From a virus, in IMG/VR virus record IMGVR_UViG_3300025889_001088, positions 1 to 21,709 of that record: 21,709 bases of DNA. One strand, given 5' to 3'. Below are positions 1-6,841 of the stretch, piece by piece. A program made the position numbers and the translations under genes. How positions within the stretch are numbered: position 1 is the stretch's first letter; every line of letters starts with the position of its first letter. The notes under the pieces are model-generated. The model was not told the origin of the DNA. It ran no database searches and worked only from the letters and a program-made list of their open reading frames with translations.

Positions 1-19
1 CTCGCGGGGAGGAACACCC

Positions 20-64
20 AACCCCGCAACGAAGGCCCTCTCTGATAAGGCGCGGGGGTTTTCC
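20..64 (+). terminator. Terminator-like hairpin at the left edge
   Basis: AACCCCGC (20-27) can pair with GCGGGGGTT (52-60), with one extra G bulged, and the 3' arm runs into a short T-rich stretch (TTTTCCC). A competing pairing is GCGGGG (4-9) with CCCCGC (22-27). This could end transcription of a gene lying left of the window. The loop is long (24 nt) and the T-run is short, so the call is moderate to weak. Confidence 0.35.
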
Positions 65-65
65 C

Positions 66-96
66 TTGACAAGGAGCCGTTTTCAGCGGCTACCCT
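66..96 (+). promoter_or_regulatory. Candidate promoter (TTGACA, TACCCT)
   Basis: A perfect TTGACA sits at 66-71, and TACCCT at 91-96 fits the loose TANNNT -10 pattern with a 19-bp spacer, at the long end of the usual range. An inverted repeat AGCCG (75-79) / CGGCT (87-91) fills the spacer and could be an operator. It would drive the module beginning at 301 through a leader of roughly 200 nt. The -10 is poor, so this is only a candidate. Confidence 0.3.
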
Positions 97-300
97 CAAA
101 GTAAAGACTTGGTTAAGATATTATTAAGAAAACTTAATGATGCAACTTTGTGCAAAAACCCCCCGTTTTTCTGGTTATATGGGGGGAGATAAAGAGGGGG
201 GCAACGAACCCTACCTTCTAGGATTCGGTCTCACACTCAATAAGGGTTCGTATCCAGCCGCTAGGCTGGTTTAGTAAAGGGTTATAGGGAGAAATTAAGA
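97..300 (+). other. Non-coding leader rich in inverted repeats
   Basis: No gene is supported in this stretch. By eye it holds ATTAAG (123-128) / CTTAAT (133-138) around AAAA; AAAAAC (154-159) / GTTTTT (165-170) around CCCCC; the alternative CCCCCC (159-164) / GGGGGG (181-186); a purine tract at 181-201 bounded by two G6 runs; a perfect 9-bp stem 204-212 / 243-251; and CCAGCC (254-259) / GGCTGG (264-269) around GCTA. A GGGAG ribosome binding site at 287-291 serves the gene at 301. The 5' untranslated RNA would therefore be heavily structured. It does not fold as a tRNA. Confidence 0.5.
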
Positions 301-939
301 ATGGCGAAGAGCGAGTACCTCCAGCGCGAGGAGACCGCCAAGAAGCAGCTTGGCAAGAAGGGCGTCCAGAAGCGCGTCAAGCAGCTTCCACGGGCTACCC
401 GTGCCACTGCCCGTGGCCTATTGAGAGAAGTCACTGGGATCGACGTCAGCCGTAAGGGTGTGTCGGTCAGCCCAGAGAGCCTAGCGATGGCCCTGCCTGT
501 AGGAAAAGTTATTAGGGCAGCTAAAGCCCTGAGGGCCGCTGGTAAGGTGGGACAGGCTGCGGCACTTGAGGGACGAGTTGCAGCAAAGACTGCTGGAAAC
601 AAGATCTCAAGCAATATTAACTTCTGGGAAAGAAATTTCAATAACGGGAGATTCCCTGTTAATTCTGATATTCCTGGGAAGATTCGTGGCGCTCAGACAA
701 AAAGATCTGTATCAGAATCAGTATTCCCACGAGGAACTGATCTTGCCAAGCGAGCATTGAAAGCAAAGGCGGAGACTACAACCGCAATTAAAGAGAGTAT
801 GAACTACCAGTTCCCGTTCAATCGAGTTATTAATGAATCAGAAAGAATTGAACGTAAGTATGGTCTGACTATGAGAACAGCAGAAGAAGGACTCAGGCAG
901 GCTGCAAAGCGAGTAAAGCGAAATACTGGTAGTCGCTAA
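301..939 (+). CDS. Hypothetical basic protein, 212 aa
   Basis: I do not recognise this protein. It begins with ATG after a good ribosome binding site (AGGGAG, 9 nt upstream). Residues 1-45 are strongly basic (many Lys and Arg), residues about 60-100 are Ala/Gly/Val-rich with regularly spaced Lys and Arg, and the C-terminal third is helix-prone and again basic, ending in VKRNTGSR. No signal peptide, membrane helix or catalytic motif is visible. It is the first gene after the leader and precedes a cluster of small lysine-rich proteins, so a nucleic-acid-associated or virion role is possible but unproven. Codon choice visibly changes near 600, from GC-rich codons to A/T-ending ones (AAT, ATT, AGA). 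Confidence 0.75.
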   Translation: MAKSEYLQREETAKKQLGKKGVQKRVKQLPRATRATARGLLREVTGIDVSRKGVSVSPESLAMALPVGKVIRAAKALRAAGKVGQAAALEGRVAAKTAGNKISSNINFWERNFNNGRFPVNSDIPGKIRGAQTKRSVSESVFPRGTDLAKRALKAKAETTTAIKESMNYQFPFNRVINESERIERKYGLTMRTAEEGLRQAAKRVKRNTGSR

Positions 940-997
940 AAGTTACAGCGCGACCGTTTTAGTGGGGGATGTAGTTTAAGTCCATTTCGGAGGTAGT

Positions 998-1390
998 ATG
1001 CGGGAGAAACGACTCAAAGACTACCTCGACCGTGCAAAGCGCATCCTCAACTTGAGCCACTGGGAGATTAAGATCTCCTCAGATCCGCCTCCAGATGATG
1101 CTTGGGCCGATGTCGAGGTATCTCAGAACCTTTACGCAGCTACAATCCGCTTCTCCCCTGGTCTCTGGAAGGAAAAACCAGAGGAAATTAGACGGGTGAT
1201 CGCACACGAGCTGATCCATTGCCACTATGCGGGGGTCGAACGCCTGGTGGAAGTGGTCCAGGACTCCCTCGGCACCGCTGCTGGGGAGATCGTGGAGAAG
1301 ATTTGGGACGTAGAGTCCGAGCGGGGAGCTGATTCGCTCTCAACAGCCGTGGCAGAGCTGCTACCACTGCCAACATTTGGAGAGAAATAA
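998..1390 (+). CDS. HExxH zinc metallopeptidase-like protein
   Basis: A 130-aa protein with a zincin-type signature HELIH at residues 70-74 (HExxH, preceded by hydrophobic VIA). Two downstream glutamates, E105 and E107 in the WDVESERG stretch, are candidates for the third zinc ligand. The size and the short N-terminal half with a central HExxH resemble the small phage and prophage metallopeptidase-like proteins of the SprT/ImmA type. Substrate is unknown; processing of a virion or host protein is only inference. The start is ATG after a strong GGAGG (989-993). The stop overlaps the next start as TAATG, suggesting translational coupling. No signal peptide or membrane segment is seen, so it should be cytoplasmic or packaged. 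Confidence 0.75.
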   Translation: MREKRLKDYLDRAKRILNLSHWEIKISSDPPPDDAWADVEVSQNLYAATIRFSPGLWKEKPEEIRRVIAHELIHCHYAGVERLVEVVQDSLGTAAGEIVEKIWDVESERGADSLSTAVAELLPLPTFGEK

Positions 1391-1722
1391 TGCCCAAGAA
1401 GAAGCAATCTTCTGCAGATAAGGCGCTCGTTATTGGAGAAGGACGCAAGCGACTTGCTGGAATTGAAAATTATGCCGTCGGCGTCAACCGTTATATTAGC
1501 CATCTAAACGTTGGAAAGAAATACAACGTCGGCTATAAGGCTACGTGGGGAAAGAACGTCCCATATGAACTGGACACCAAACTTGTGACCTCAAAGAAGT
1601 TTGGCGAGAAGCCGATTACTGGACCGAAGGCGTATAAAAAGGCGATGATGAAGTCAAACGCAATGCCAGGAGATCAGTACGCGCCAACTGGAAAAAAGAA
1701 AACAAATCGAGGAAAGGCATAA
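1390..1722 (+). CDS. Small lysine-rich hypothetical protein, 110 aa
   Basis: Unrecognised. The protein starts [11 protein letters not shown] and ends KKTNRGKA, with basic tails flanking a more mixed centre (residues about 20-70) that contains several Tyr and Gly ([17 protein letters not shown]). It has no membrane helix or catalytic motif. Both ends overlap neighbours in the TAATG arrangement, so it is the first member of a translationally coupled run of four basic proteins (1390-2162). A nucleic-acid-binding or virion-internal role would fit the charge, but nothing in the sequence proves it. Confidence 0.7.
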   Translation: MPKKKQSSADKALVIGEGRKRLAGIENYAVGVNRYISHLNVGKKYNVGYKATWGKNVPYELDTKLVTSKKFGEKPITGPKAYKKAMMKSNAMPGDQYAPTGKKKTNRGKA

Positions 1723-1868
1723 TGCCGTTGAAGAAGGGTTCTAGCCAGAAGACGATCTCCGCGAACATCCGCAAGGAGATGAAGGCGGGCAAGCCACAGA
1801 AGCAAGCGATTGCTATCGCCCTCTCGGCTGCTGGAAAATCCAAAAAGAAGAAGAAAGGGTCACGATAA
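1722..1868 (+). CDS. Small basic protein, DUF6496-like, 48 aa
   Basis: Translation from ATG 1722 gives a 48-residue protein starting [16 protein letters not shown], with [16 protein letters not shown] in the middle and a K5 run before the terminal GSR. The pattern of MPLKKG, then TIS.NI, then a KQA.AIALS.AGK helix is one I associate with a widespread family of short phage and bacterial proteins (DUF6496-like) of unknown function. Thirteen of 48 residues are lysine. Start and stop both overlap neighbours as TAATG. The conserved motif supports it as a real gene despite its length. Confidence 0.7.
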   Translation: MPLKKGSSQKTISANIRKEMKAGKPQKQAIAIALSAAGKSKKKKKGSR

Positions 1869-2011
1869 TGCCGATGGTCGAAGGTAAGAAGTTCCCATAC
1901 ACGAAGAAGGGCATCGCCGCTGCCAAGAAGGCCCAGGCCAAGCACGAGAAGACTGAGGGCAAGAAGGAGCGCGAGATGGAGTACGGCAAGAAGGGCAAGC
2001 GTGCCAAGTAA
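1868..2011 (+). CDS. Small lysine-rich phage protein, 47 aa
   Basis: ATG at 1868 overlaps the previous stop (TAATG). The product starts [20 protein letters not shown] and continues as an almost uninterrupted charged helix; 14 of 47 residues are lysine. The opening MPxVxGKKFPYTKKG is a motif I recall from many short uncharacterised proteins of aquatic phages, which supports coding. Function is unknown. Its last 11 bases are shared with the next gene, in another frame. Confidence 0.65.
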   Translation: MPMVEGKKFPYTKKGIAAAKKAQAKHEKTEGKKEREMEYGKKGKRAK

Positions 2012-2162
2012 GCCAGGTCTCTACGCCAACATCCACGCCAAGCGCAAGCGGATCGCCGCTGGATCTGGCGAAAAGATGCGTAATCCAGGGAACAAGGGCG
2101 CTCCTACCGCCAAAGCATTTAAGGAATCAGCCAAGACAGCAAAGGGTCGTAAGGGGAAGTAA
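2001..2162 (+). CDS. Small basic phage protein, 53 aa, GTG start
   Basis: A GTG at 2001 opens a frame encoding MPSKPGLYANIHAKRKRIAA, then GEKMRNPGNKGAPTAKAFKE, and ending GRKGK. The opening GLYANIHAKRKRI with a later KMR.PG.KGAPT segment is typical of a short uncharacterised phage protein family (GLYANI.AKR). The start lies inside the preceding gene, with an 11-bp overlap and the purine-rich AAGAAGGG just upstream as ribosome binding site. The stop overlaps the fibre gene as TAATG. There is no in-frame ATG near the conserved start, so GTG is the sensible choice. Eleven of 53 residues are lysine. Function is unknown. Confidence 0.65.
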   Translation: MPSKPGLYANIHAKRKRIAAGSGEKMRNPGNKGAPTAKAFKESAKTAKGRKGK

Positions 2163-3472
2163 TGGCAACATTTAAGTTTGGACGAACGGTCGACATCCAC
2201 TGGAATGGATACGACATTGTCGGTCCAGCGGATACCGTATTCTCTATCCCAGATCAGCTCTATGAGGAGTTCGATGGCGACATTGCCCCAGTAGAGCCGA
2301 CCCTTCAGTGGATTGACACGAACGAGTTCCTCACCCTATCCAACAGCGTCTCCGCGTCAACCCTTTCCGCCACCTTCCCAATCTCTGCGACCACGACGAC
2401 CAGTGGTAAGCTGATCTCCATCGTCTCCACCTCCGCCTCGGACGGATATGTCCTGACGGCAAACGGATCTGGTGGGGTTGCGTGGGAGCCACTTCCGGCC
2501 GATGCGACCGGAATCACAAGCATCATCGGAACCTCACCGATCAGCGCAGCGGTGTCAGGCAGCCAGGCCACAATCTCAATTGATCAGACGCTTATCACCG
2601 CCGGTGCAGCCACCACCGCAGAGGGGTTGCGTACCTACGTAAAGAATACGAGCGGATCTGCAATGACCAAGGGTCAGGCCGTGTATGTTAGCGGTGCAGA
2701 TGGAACAAACGTCACCATCCAACTTGCAACCGCATCTACTGAAGCTGGATCGTCAAAAACTCTTGGAATCCTCTATCAGGGTCTGGCAAACAATGAGTTC
2801 GGATGGGTCGTCGAGAGCGGATACCTTGGCGGGATTGATACGAGTGCCGCAACCGCTGGTGACTCTGTCTGGCTTGGCAATACACCTGGATCGCTGGTGT
2901 TCGGCGCTCCTCCCGCCGAACCAAGCAACTCCGTATATATTGGGGTTGTAGCACGGTCAAATATCAACAACGGCGAGATTCTTGTCAAGGTGCAGAATGG
3001 ATACGAGCTGGATGAACTACACGACGTATTCGTCGGTGGCGTCAGCACGGCCCTTCCGCTTGTCTACAACAGCACATCATCTGGCTGGGTCGCACAGGCG
3101 CTGACCTCAGTCGGGATCGCGGACAACGCGGTCGTCGCAGCAAAGATCGACGCTGGTGCAGTAACATCCGCAAAGATTGCAGATGATGCCGTATTTACGT
3201 CAAAGATTATTGACTCTGCGGTTACATCTTCCAAACTAGCAGATGGATCGGTAGTTGCGGCAAAGATCTCTGCTGGTGCAGTTGGGTCAGCGGCTATCTC
3301 CGCTGGCGCAGTTGGATCTGCTGCAATTGCTTCTGGTTCAGTAAATACGTCGGCAATTAACTCTGGTGCAGCCGCGAGTGGCACCGTCCTCACCGCAAAT
3401 GGAACAGGTGGGGCAACTTTCCAGTCAGCAGCGGCTGCTGGCTTCAATCCATTCTTAACAGTGGGGATGTAA
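2162..3472 (+). CDS. Tail-fibre / receptor-binding appendage protein
   Basis: A 436-aa beta-rich protein (Ser, Thr, Ala, Gly, Val). Residues 1-60 may form the virion-attachment part. A VLTANGSGGVAWEP motif near residue 96 recurs near the C-terminus as VLTANGTGGATFQ; this is a common phage fibre motif. Residues about 160-295 (YVKN.SGS...KGQAVYV, ..TLGILYQGLA, ..VKVQNGYELDELHDV) match a domain I recall from phage fibre proteins. Residues 319-408 are nine tandem 10-residue repeats (see the repeat entry), consistent with a trimeric fibrous shaft. The likely role is host recognition at the tail or capsid. The following two genes look like further parts of the same apparatus. Confidence 0.75.
   Translation: MATFKFGRTVDIHWNGYDIVGPADTVFSIPDQLYEEFDGDIAPVEPTLQWIDTNEFLTLSNSVSASTLSATFPISATTTTSGKLISIVSTSASDGYVLTANGSGGVAWEPLPADATGITSIIGTSPISAAVSGSQATISIDQTLITAGAATTAEGLRTYVKNTSGSAMTKGQAVYVSGADGTNVTIQLATASTEAGSSKTLGILYQGLANNEFGWVVESGYLGGIDTSAATAGDSVWLGNTPGSLVFGAPPAEPSNSVYIGVVARSNINNGEILVKVQNGYELDELHDVFVGGVSTALPLVYNSTSSGWVAQALTSVGIADNAVVAAKIDAGAVTSAKIADDAVFTSKIIDSAVTSSKLADGSVVAAKISAGAVGSAAISAGAVGSAAIASGSVNTSAINSGAAASGTVLTANGTGGATFQSAAAAGFNPFLTVGM
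3116..3385 (+). repeat. Nine 30-bp (10-aa) tandem fibre repeats
   Basis: In the fibre frame the sequence reads as nine consecutive decapeptides of the form I-A-D/A-G/D-A-V-x-x-x-K/A, from IADNAVVAAK through IDAGAVTSAK, IADDAVFTSK and LADGSVVAAK to INSGAAASGT. Two adjacent units (ISAGAVGSAA) are identical in protein. The strict 10-residue period without gaps is typical of fibrous phage shafts. The DNA copies differ at synonymous positions, so the array is kept by selection on the protein rather than being a recent duplication, apart possibly from the identical pair. Confidence 0.85.
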
Positions 3473-3802
3473 ATGGCTACAAATTATAAGGTCCTAGGTC
3501 AAGTGAAACCAGCGGCGGATACACTAACGACAGTATACACCTGCCCAGCAGCGACTGAGGCAGTTGTGGCAAATATCTGCATTACGAATCTTTCTAGTGC
3601 CCCTGCTGCATTTAGGATTGCAATTCAACCAAACGGAGATGCAATCAACGACAAGCACTATATTGTGTATGACGCAGGTATAGACTCATATTCTTATGAA
3701 TTTCTAACAATGCCGATTACACTTGACGCTAACGATGTCATCTCTGTGTATTCAACCACAGGAGCAGTCTCATTTAATGTATTTGGATCGGAGATTTCAT
3801 AA
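3473..3802 (+). CDS. Small beta-rich virion-associated protein
   Basis: A 109-aa protein starting MATNYKVLGQVKPAADTLTTV, with CPAATEAVVANICITNLSSA, then FRIAIQPNGD and ending VFGSEIS. Short proteins opening YKVLGQ..P.A.TLT..YT.P and alternating beta-strands are common next to fibre genes in environmental phages, where they are presumed appendage or fibre-tip components. No catalytic motif is seen. Its ATG shares no base with the fibre stop, which ends at 3472, and the stop overlaps the next gene (TAATG). Codons are noticeably more A/T-ending than in the terminase and portal genes. Function is inferred from family resemblance and context only. Confidence 0.65.
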   Translation: MATNYKVLGQVKPAADTLTTVYTCPAATEAVVANICITNLSSAPAAFRIAIQPNGDAINDKHYIVYDAGIDSYSYEFLTMPITLDANDVISVYSTTGAVSFNVFGSEIS

Positions 3803-5091
3803 TGTCTGTTGGACGCAATCACCTTACACGAGCGCCTTTTTATAAGTTTGGATCAGTTCCTATCCACGGAAGTGGACTTCGCGGTTACATCAGGGATCTT
3901 GCTGCATCGCCAACGTGTATTATCGCAGTCGGAGCAAATACAGCAACTAGAACATCATCAGGTGGCGGATCAAGGATGTGGACTAGCACAGACGGAAAGG
4001 TGTGGACGGCCGTCTCCACAACATCGTTTGGAAATTCCAGCGTCGATTTTATTGCATATGGAAACAACACATTTGTTGCACTCGGTGGAGACAATCTCAT
4101 TGCAACATCACCAGGTACAAGTGGCACATCTTGGACACAGAGAACAAGTCCAGTAGCAGGATCAAGTCCCTGGAATTACATTACATTCCAAAACGGTCTT
4201 TTTGTTATCCAAAATAATGCTTCATACACATTGTATTATTCAAGTGATGGAATTACGTGGTCAACAGGACCAAACCCAAATAATGCAATTGGTAAATTCC
4301 ACCAAGATTTTAGTCGCGCTGGAGGAATATTCTACATAGATAGTAACGACTCAACAAGCAGATGGTTGGTGGCTGTTGGGAACGAATATAATACTACGGC
4401 TGGATTTACTCATTTTATCGTCCTTGACGCTATGAGCAGCACAGGAAGTAGAACAGATATTACGGCTTCTGGGTTTGCATCTTTTGCTCCATATTGGGAA
4501 CCATCCGTAAGAAAATTTATTGTTGCAACATCACCAAATTCAGCCACAGCAAATGCTGGATTTCACAACCTTGTTGCCGTTAATTATCAAACTGCATCTT
4601 TAAATCAGTCTCCAGATGTTGGTTCGCAAGGACAAAGATTCTTTCCAGTTCTCGCTCCAAGAGAAATTATCCAGCAATACACAACAGCAGGCACTATTAT
4701 GAGCAATCATTTGACAACGATGAGAATTAATGCGACTCCAACTGCCGCATTGAGAAAGTCAGTATATTTCTTTAACGATGGATGGTGGAACTGCATTTTT
4801 ATTAATCAAGGTGACCAGGTTAACAACGGGTATGATAATCATTATATTAATGTTGCGTTCCATAATGACACAACGGAGTATGCGTCTGACATCCAAAGAT
4901 TTGGAGGCGGCAAAGGAAGTTCTGAATCACAGGTCACCTCAACGGATCTTAACAATCTTACTTATGTTGCACAGGTTCAATTTAAGGATTTAGCAATTAT
5001 AATGCCAAATGCCACGAATGGTAATGCTGTTGGAAGATCGTACCTTCTAGGAAAGCGTTCAATTAAGGGCGTCACGACGTTCCTCCCATAA
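3802..5091 (+). CDS. Asp-box / propeller-like adhesion protein
   Basis: A 429-aa protein with Asp-box-like motifs (S-x-D-G-x-x-W) at residues 62-68 (STDGKVW) and 147-153 (SSDGITW) and a degenerate one ending at W111. Each follows a stretch of hydrophobic strands (FVALGG, LFVIQN), the arrangement seen in sialidase/BNR-type beta-propellers. The C-terminal half (about 230-429) has no motif I recognise. The position directly after two fibre-type genes makes a receptor-binding or glycan-binding tail protein the best guess. No obvious sialidase Arg triad is identified, so enzymatic activity is not claimed. The DNA is clearly more A/T-rich than the flanking packaging genes, as often seen for variable host-range genes. 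Confidence 0.65.
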   Translation: MSVGRNHLTRAPFYKFGSVPIHGSGLRGYIRDLAASPTCIIAVGANTATRTSSGGGSRMWTSTDGKVWTAVSTTSFGNSSVDFIAYGNNTFVALGGDNLIATSPGTSGTSWTQRTSPVAGSSPWNYITFQNGLFVIQNNASYTLYYSSDGITWSTGPNPNNAIGKFHQDFSRAGGIFYIDSNDSTSRWLVAVGNEYNTTAGFTHFIVLDAMSSTGSRTDITASGFASFAPYWEPSVRKFIVATSPNSATANAGFHNLVAVNYQTASLNQSPDVGSQGQRFFPVLAPREIIQQYTTAGTIMSNHLTTMRINATPTAALRKSVYFFNDGWWNCIFINQGDQVNNGYDNHYINVAFHNDTTEYASDIQRFGGGKGSSESQVTSTDLNNLTYVAQVQFKDLAIIMPNATNGNAVGRSYLLGKRSIKGVTTFLP

Positions 5092-5105
5092 AGGATTGAT
5101 ATAAT

Positions 5106-5285
5106 ATGTATACCTATGAAATAAACGGATTGTTCGCAATCATTTACCTTAACGGAACAGAGGTAAACAGGGTTGGTCCGTGGGACCACGATAACCCAAA
5201 CGGACCTGGGATCTGGGCAGAAAACTTTTGTATTGAAAGCAACAAGCCAAAACCTGATCCAGCACCAGAAGAGACGCCTGAGTGA
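5106..5285 (+). CDS. Small hypothetical protein, 59 aa
   Basis: An ATG at 5106, preceded by AAGGA about 10 nt upstream, opens a frame for MYTYEINGLFAIIYLNGTEV, then NRVGPWDHDNPNGPGIWAEN and an acidic, Pro-rich tail (KPKPDPAPEETPE). A GPW...IWA pattern is one I associate with short ORFs beside phage fibre genes, but the function is unknown. The stop overlaps the next start (GTGA), which supports expression as part of the operon. It has a mixed hydrophobic N-terminus but no true membrane helix. Confidence 0.6.
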   Translation: MYTYEINGLFAIIYLNGTEVNRVGPWDHDNPNGPGIWAENFCIESNKPKPDPAPEETPE

Positions 5286-5770
5286 CCGAGCTGGCACCAG
5301 TCCTCACGGGGTGCCACGTCTGCCGTAGCCCCTTCGTCGAGACCATCAATAAGAAGATGCGCGACGGGGTGCCAGACATCAAGATCTCCGAGTGGCTTGA
5401 CGAGAATGCGCAGTACATCAGCCGCATCACCCTCGGCAACCACAAGCGAAAGCACCTCACTGAGCCGCACGAGCGCCTACGACAGCAGGCCGTCAAGGTA
5501 ATGCAGAAGCAGGCGAAGACCATCAAGGCAACGGGCGACCTTGCCTCGCTAGTCCGCGACCACGTTCACGCGGCAGTTGAGCAGGGATTAATGACACCGA
5601 CGCTGGCAGAGGGCCTGCGGGCGCAGGAGATGATTGACCGCCGTCAGGAGAAGGGAGCAGACCGAGAGGTTGCCCTTACGCTCGCTGGAATTTTAGGTGG
5701 CGGGACCACGTACCAAGTAATCGAAGCTACTGAAATAAAACCAATTTCGGGCGGAGAAATGGAACCGTGA
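5282..5770 (+). CDS. Zn-finger/HTH protein, candidate small terminase
   Basis: A 162-aa protein starting at GTG within a GTGA overlap. C11 and C14 (CHVC), together with H54 and H58 (HKRKH), form a plausible Cys2-His2 zinc site around a helix-turn-helix-like stretch (residues about 30-52: IKISEWLDEN..YISRITLGNH). Small phage proteins with this C..C, HTH and H...H layout are seen at packaging loci and have been taken as small terminase subunits or DNA-binding regulators. The rest (65-140) is helical and suitable for oligomerisation. If it is the small terminase it would recognise the packaging site and load the large subunit encoded 3.4 kb downstream, with lysis genes in between. A transcription regulator is the alternative. 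Confidence 0.5.
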   Translation: MTELAPVLTGCHVCRSPFVETINKKMRDGVPDIKISEWLDENAQYISRITLGNHKRKHLTEPHERLRQQAVKVMQKQAKTIKATGDLASLVRDHVHAAVEQGLMTPTLAEGLRAQEMIDRRQEKGADREVALTLAGILGGGTTYQVIEATEIKPISGGEMEP

Positions 5771-6841
5771 TTGCACCGCTTAACCGCAATTATCGTACTG
5801 GCCCTCGTCACATTCTTCCCGTTCAGCATCGCGGCGGCACTGGAAAGTCCCGACGACTGGACGCTGGAGACCGACTCGAATGGAACCTTGACCCTATCGG
5901 AGGACGGCTCTTTTACACTCACTGGAGCGGACAACCCGCCACCAGGGTCAATCACGCAGAACGCCGAAACAAAGTACACCACGCTCGTGGTGGAAGATCA
6001 GGCAATCGGCTTCACCTGGGCCTACTCTACGACCGACTCATCGTATTGGGATACACCGTACTACACAAACTCGGACTCGTGGATCCCGTTCGTGTCGGAA
6101 CTTACGCAGACGGCGAGCGGGTATATCGAGTTGCAGTTGATCGCAGGAAGCCTCTTCGGCTTCAAGATCGTCAGCAAGGACTCGTGCTGCGGGGCAGGAA
6201 ATCTGACCATCGGCGGGATCGTCACACCGACACCTACGCCGAGCCCGACTGCGGAGCCTAGCGTTGAGCCCACACCGACTCCAACGCCTGAGCCGAGTCA
6301 AGAGCCGACGCCGACTCCGACTCCTGAACCTACTCCAGAGCCGACTCCAGACCCAACACCTGAGCCGACTCCTGAACCTACACCAGAACCCACGCCTGAA
6401 CCTACAGTAGAGCCAGAACCGACAGATGAGCCAGAGCCGATTGCCGAACCCGAACCGTCGGAGGAACCGTCAGAAGAGCCTGAGACGACTCCTGACCCTA
6501 CTGACGAGCCTAGCATTGAGCCTGAGCCTAGTGTTGAGCCTACTGACGATCCTGACACCGATCTGCCAACCGTAGAGGAAGCAGTCGGGGAGGCAATTGA
6601 ATCAATAAGTGAGGCATTTGAGAATATCCTTGCGATCACGGAAATCGGTAGTGATCTTAGTGACGAGGAAAAAGAAGGGTCACAACCAGTAGCGGTGGCG
6701 ATTATCTCAAGCCAAATCGCAAGCTCCGCAGCAGCCTCGGCAGTCCGATCAATGGGCGGCAGTAGTGGCGGCGGTGGGGGCGGCGGTGGCGGCGGGATGG
6801 ACAAGCCCCGCAGCAGCCGAAAGGGGATTCGCCGTGATTAA
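5771..6841 (+). CDS. Sec-signal protein with long TP/EP repeat
   Basis: A 356-aa protein of unknown function. The start is TTG directly after the previous stop; no ATG in the frame would keep the signal peptide. Residues 1-23 form a classic signal peptide (basic start, hydrophobic core, cleavage near AAALES). Residues 24-150 form a compact beta-rich domain with [13 protein letters not shown] and a CC pair (DSCCGAG). Residues about 152-266 are a low-complexity Thr/Pro/Glu array. Then comes a probable amphipathic helix ([20 protein letters not shown]), an Ala/Ser-rich helix, a run of ten glycines, and a basic tail ([12 protein letters not shown]). The layout suggests an exported protein spanning or extending through a thick cell wall. 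It lies just upstream of the lysis genes and overlaps the next gene by 8 bp. A role in lysis, surface exclusion or adhesion is speculation. Confidence 0.65.
   Translation: MHRLTAIIVLALVTFFPFSIAAALESPDDWTLETDSNGTLTLSEDGSFTLTGADNPPPGSITQNAETKYTTLVVEDQAIGFTWAYSTTDSSYWDTPYYTNSDSWIPFVSELTQTASGYIELQLIAGSLFGFKIVSKDSCCGAGNLTIGGIVTPTPTPSPTAEPSVEPTPTPTPEPSQEPTPTPTPEPTPEPTPDPTPEPTPEPTPEPTPEPTVEPEPTDEPEPIAEPEPSEEPSEEPETTPDPTDEPSIEPEPSVEPTDDPDTDLPTVEEAVGEAIESISEAFENILAITEIGSDLSDEEKEGSQPVAVAIISSQIASSAAASAVRSMGGSSGGGGGGGGGGMDKPRSSRKGIRRD
6224..6570 (+). repeat. Low-complexity TP/EP-coding repeat
   Basis: This stretch codes about 115 residues made almost only of Thr, Pro, Glu, Asp, Ser and Val in two- to six-residue units ([13 protein letters not shown]). 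The DNA is a degenerate array of CCNACN and GAGCC units, with varied third positions. It also gives a long artefactual open frame on the opposite strand (Gly/Ser/Val repeat), which is not a gene. Such arrays typically form extended wall-spanning linkers and are prone to length change by slippage. Confidence 0.85.

Noticed and set aside
213-224. 12-mer TACCTTCTAGGA also found at 5041
   Set aside because: The match does not extend and the second copy lies in coding sequence; no evidence of an attachment site or repeat family.
204-270. tRNA-like sequence with GGGTTCGTATCC resembling a T-arm
   Set aside because: The 5-bp T-stem does not pair, and no acceptor, D or anticodon arms can be drawn.
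5100-5105. Perfect TATAAT before the 59-aa gene
   Set aside because: No -35-like hexamer lies 16-19 bp upstream and it is inside an operon with an adequate ribosome site; probably chance.
5767-6261. Alternative + frame starting at GTG 5767
   Set aside because: It overlaps the signal-peptide gene in another frame and yields an Arg/His-rich sequence with no motif; the 5771 frame has a clear signal peptide.
6298-6804. Long Gly/Ser/Val-repeat open frame on the minus strand
   Set aside because: It is the antisense reading of the TP/EP repeat and the poly-Gly region; low complexity removes stops and no ribosome site or family is seen.
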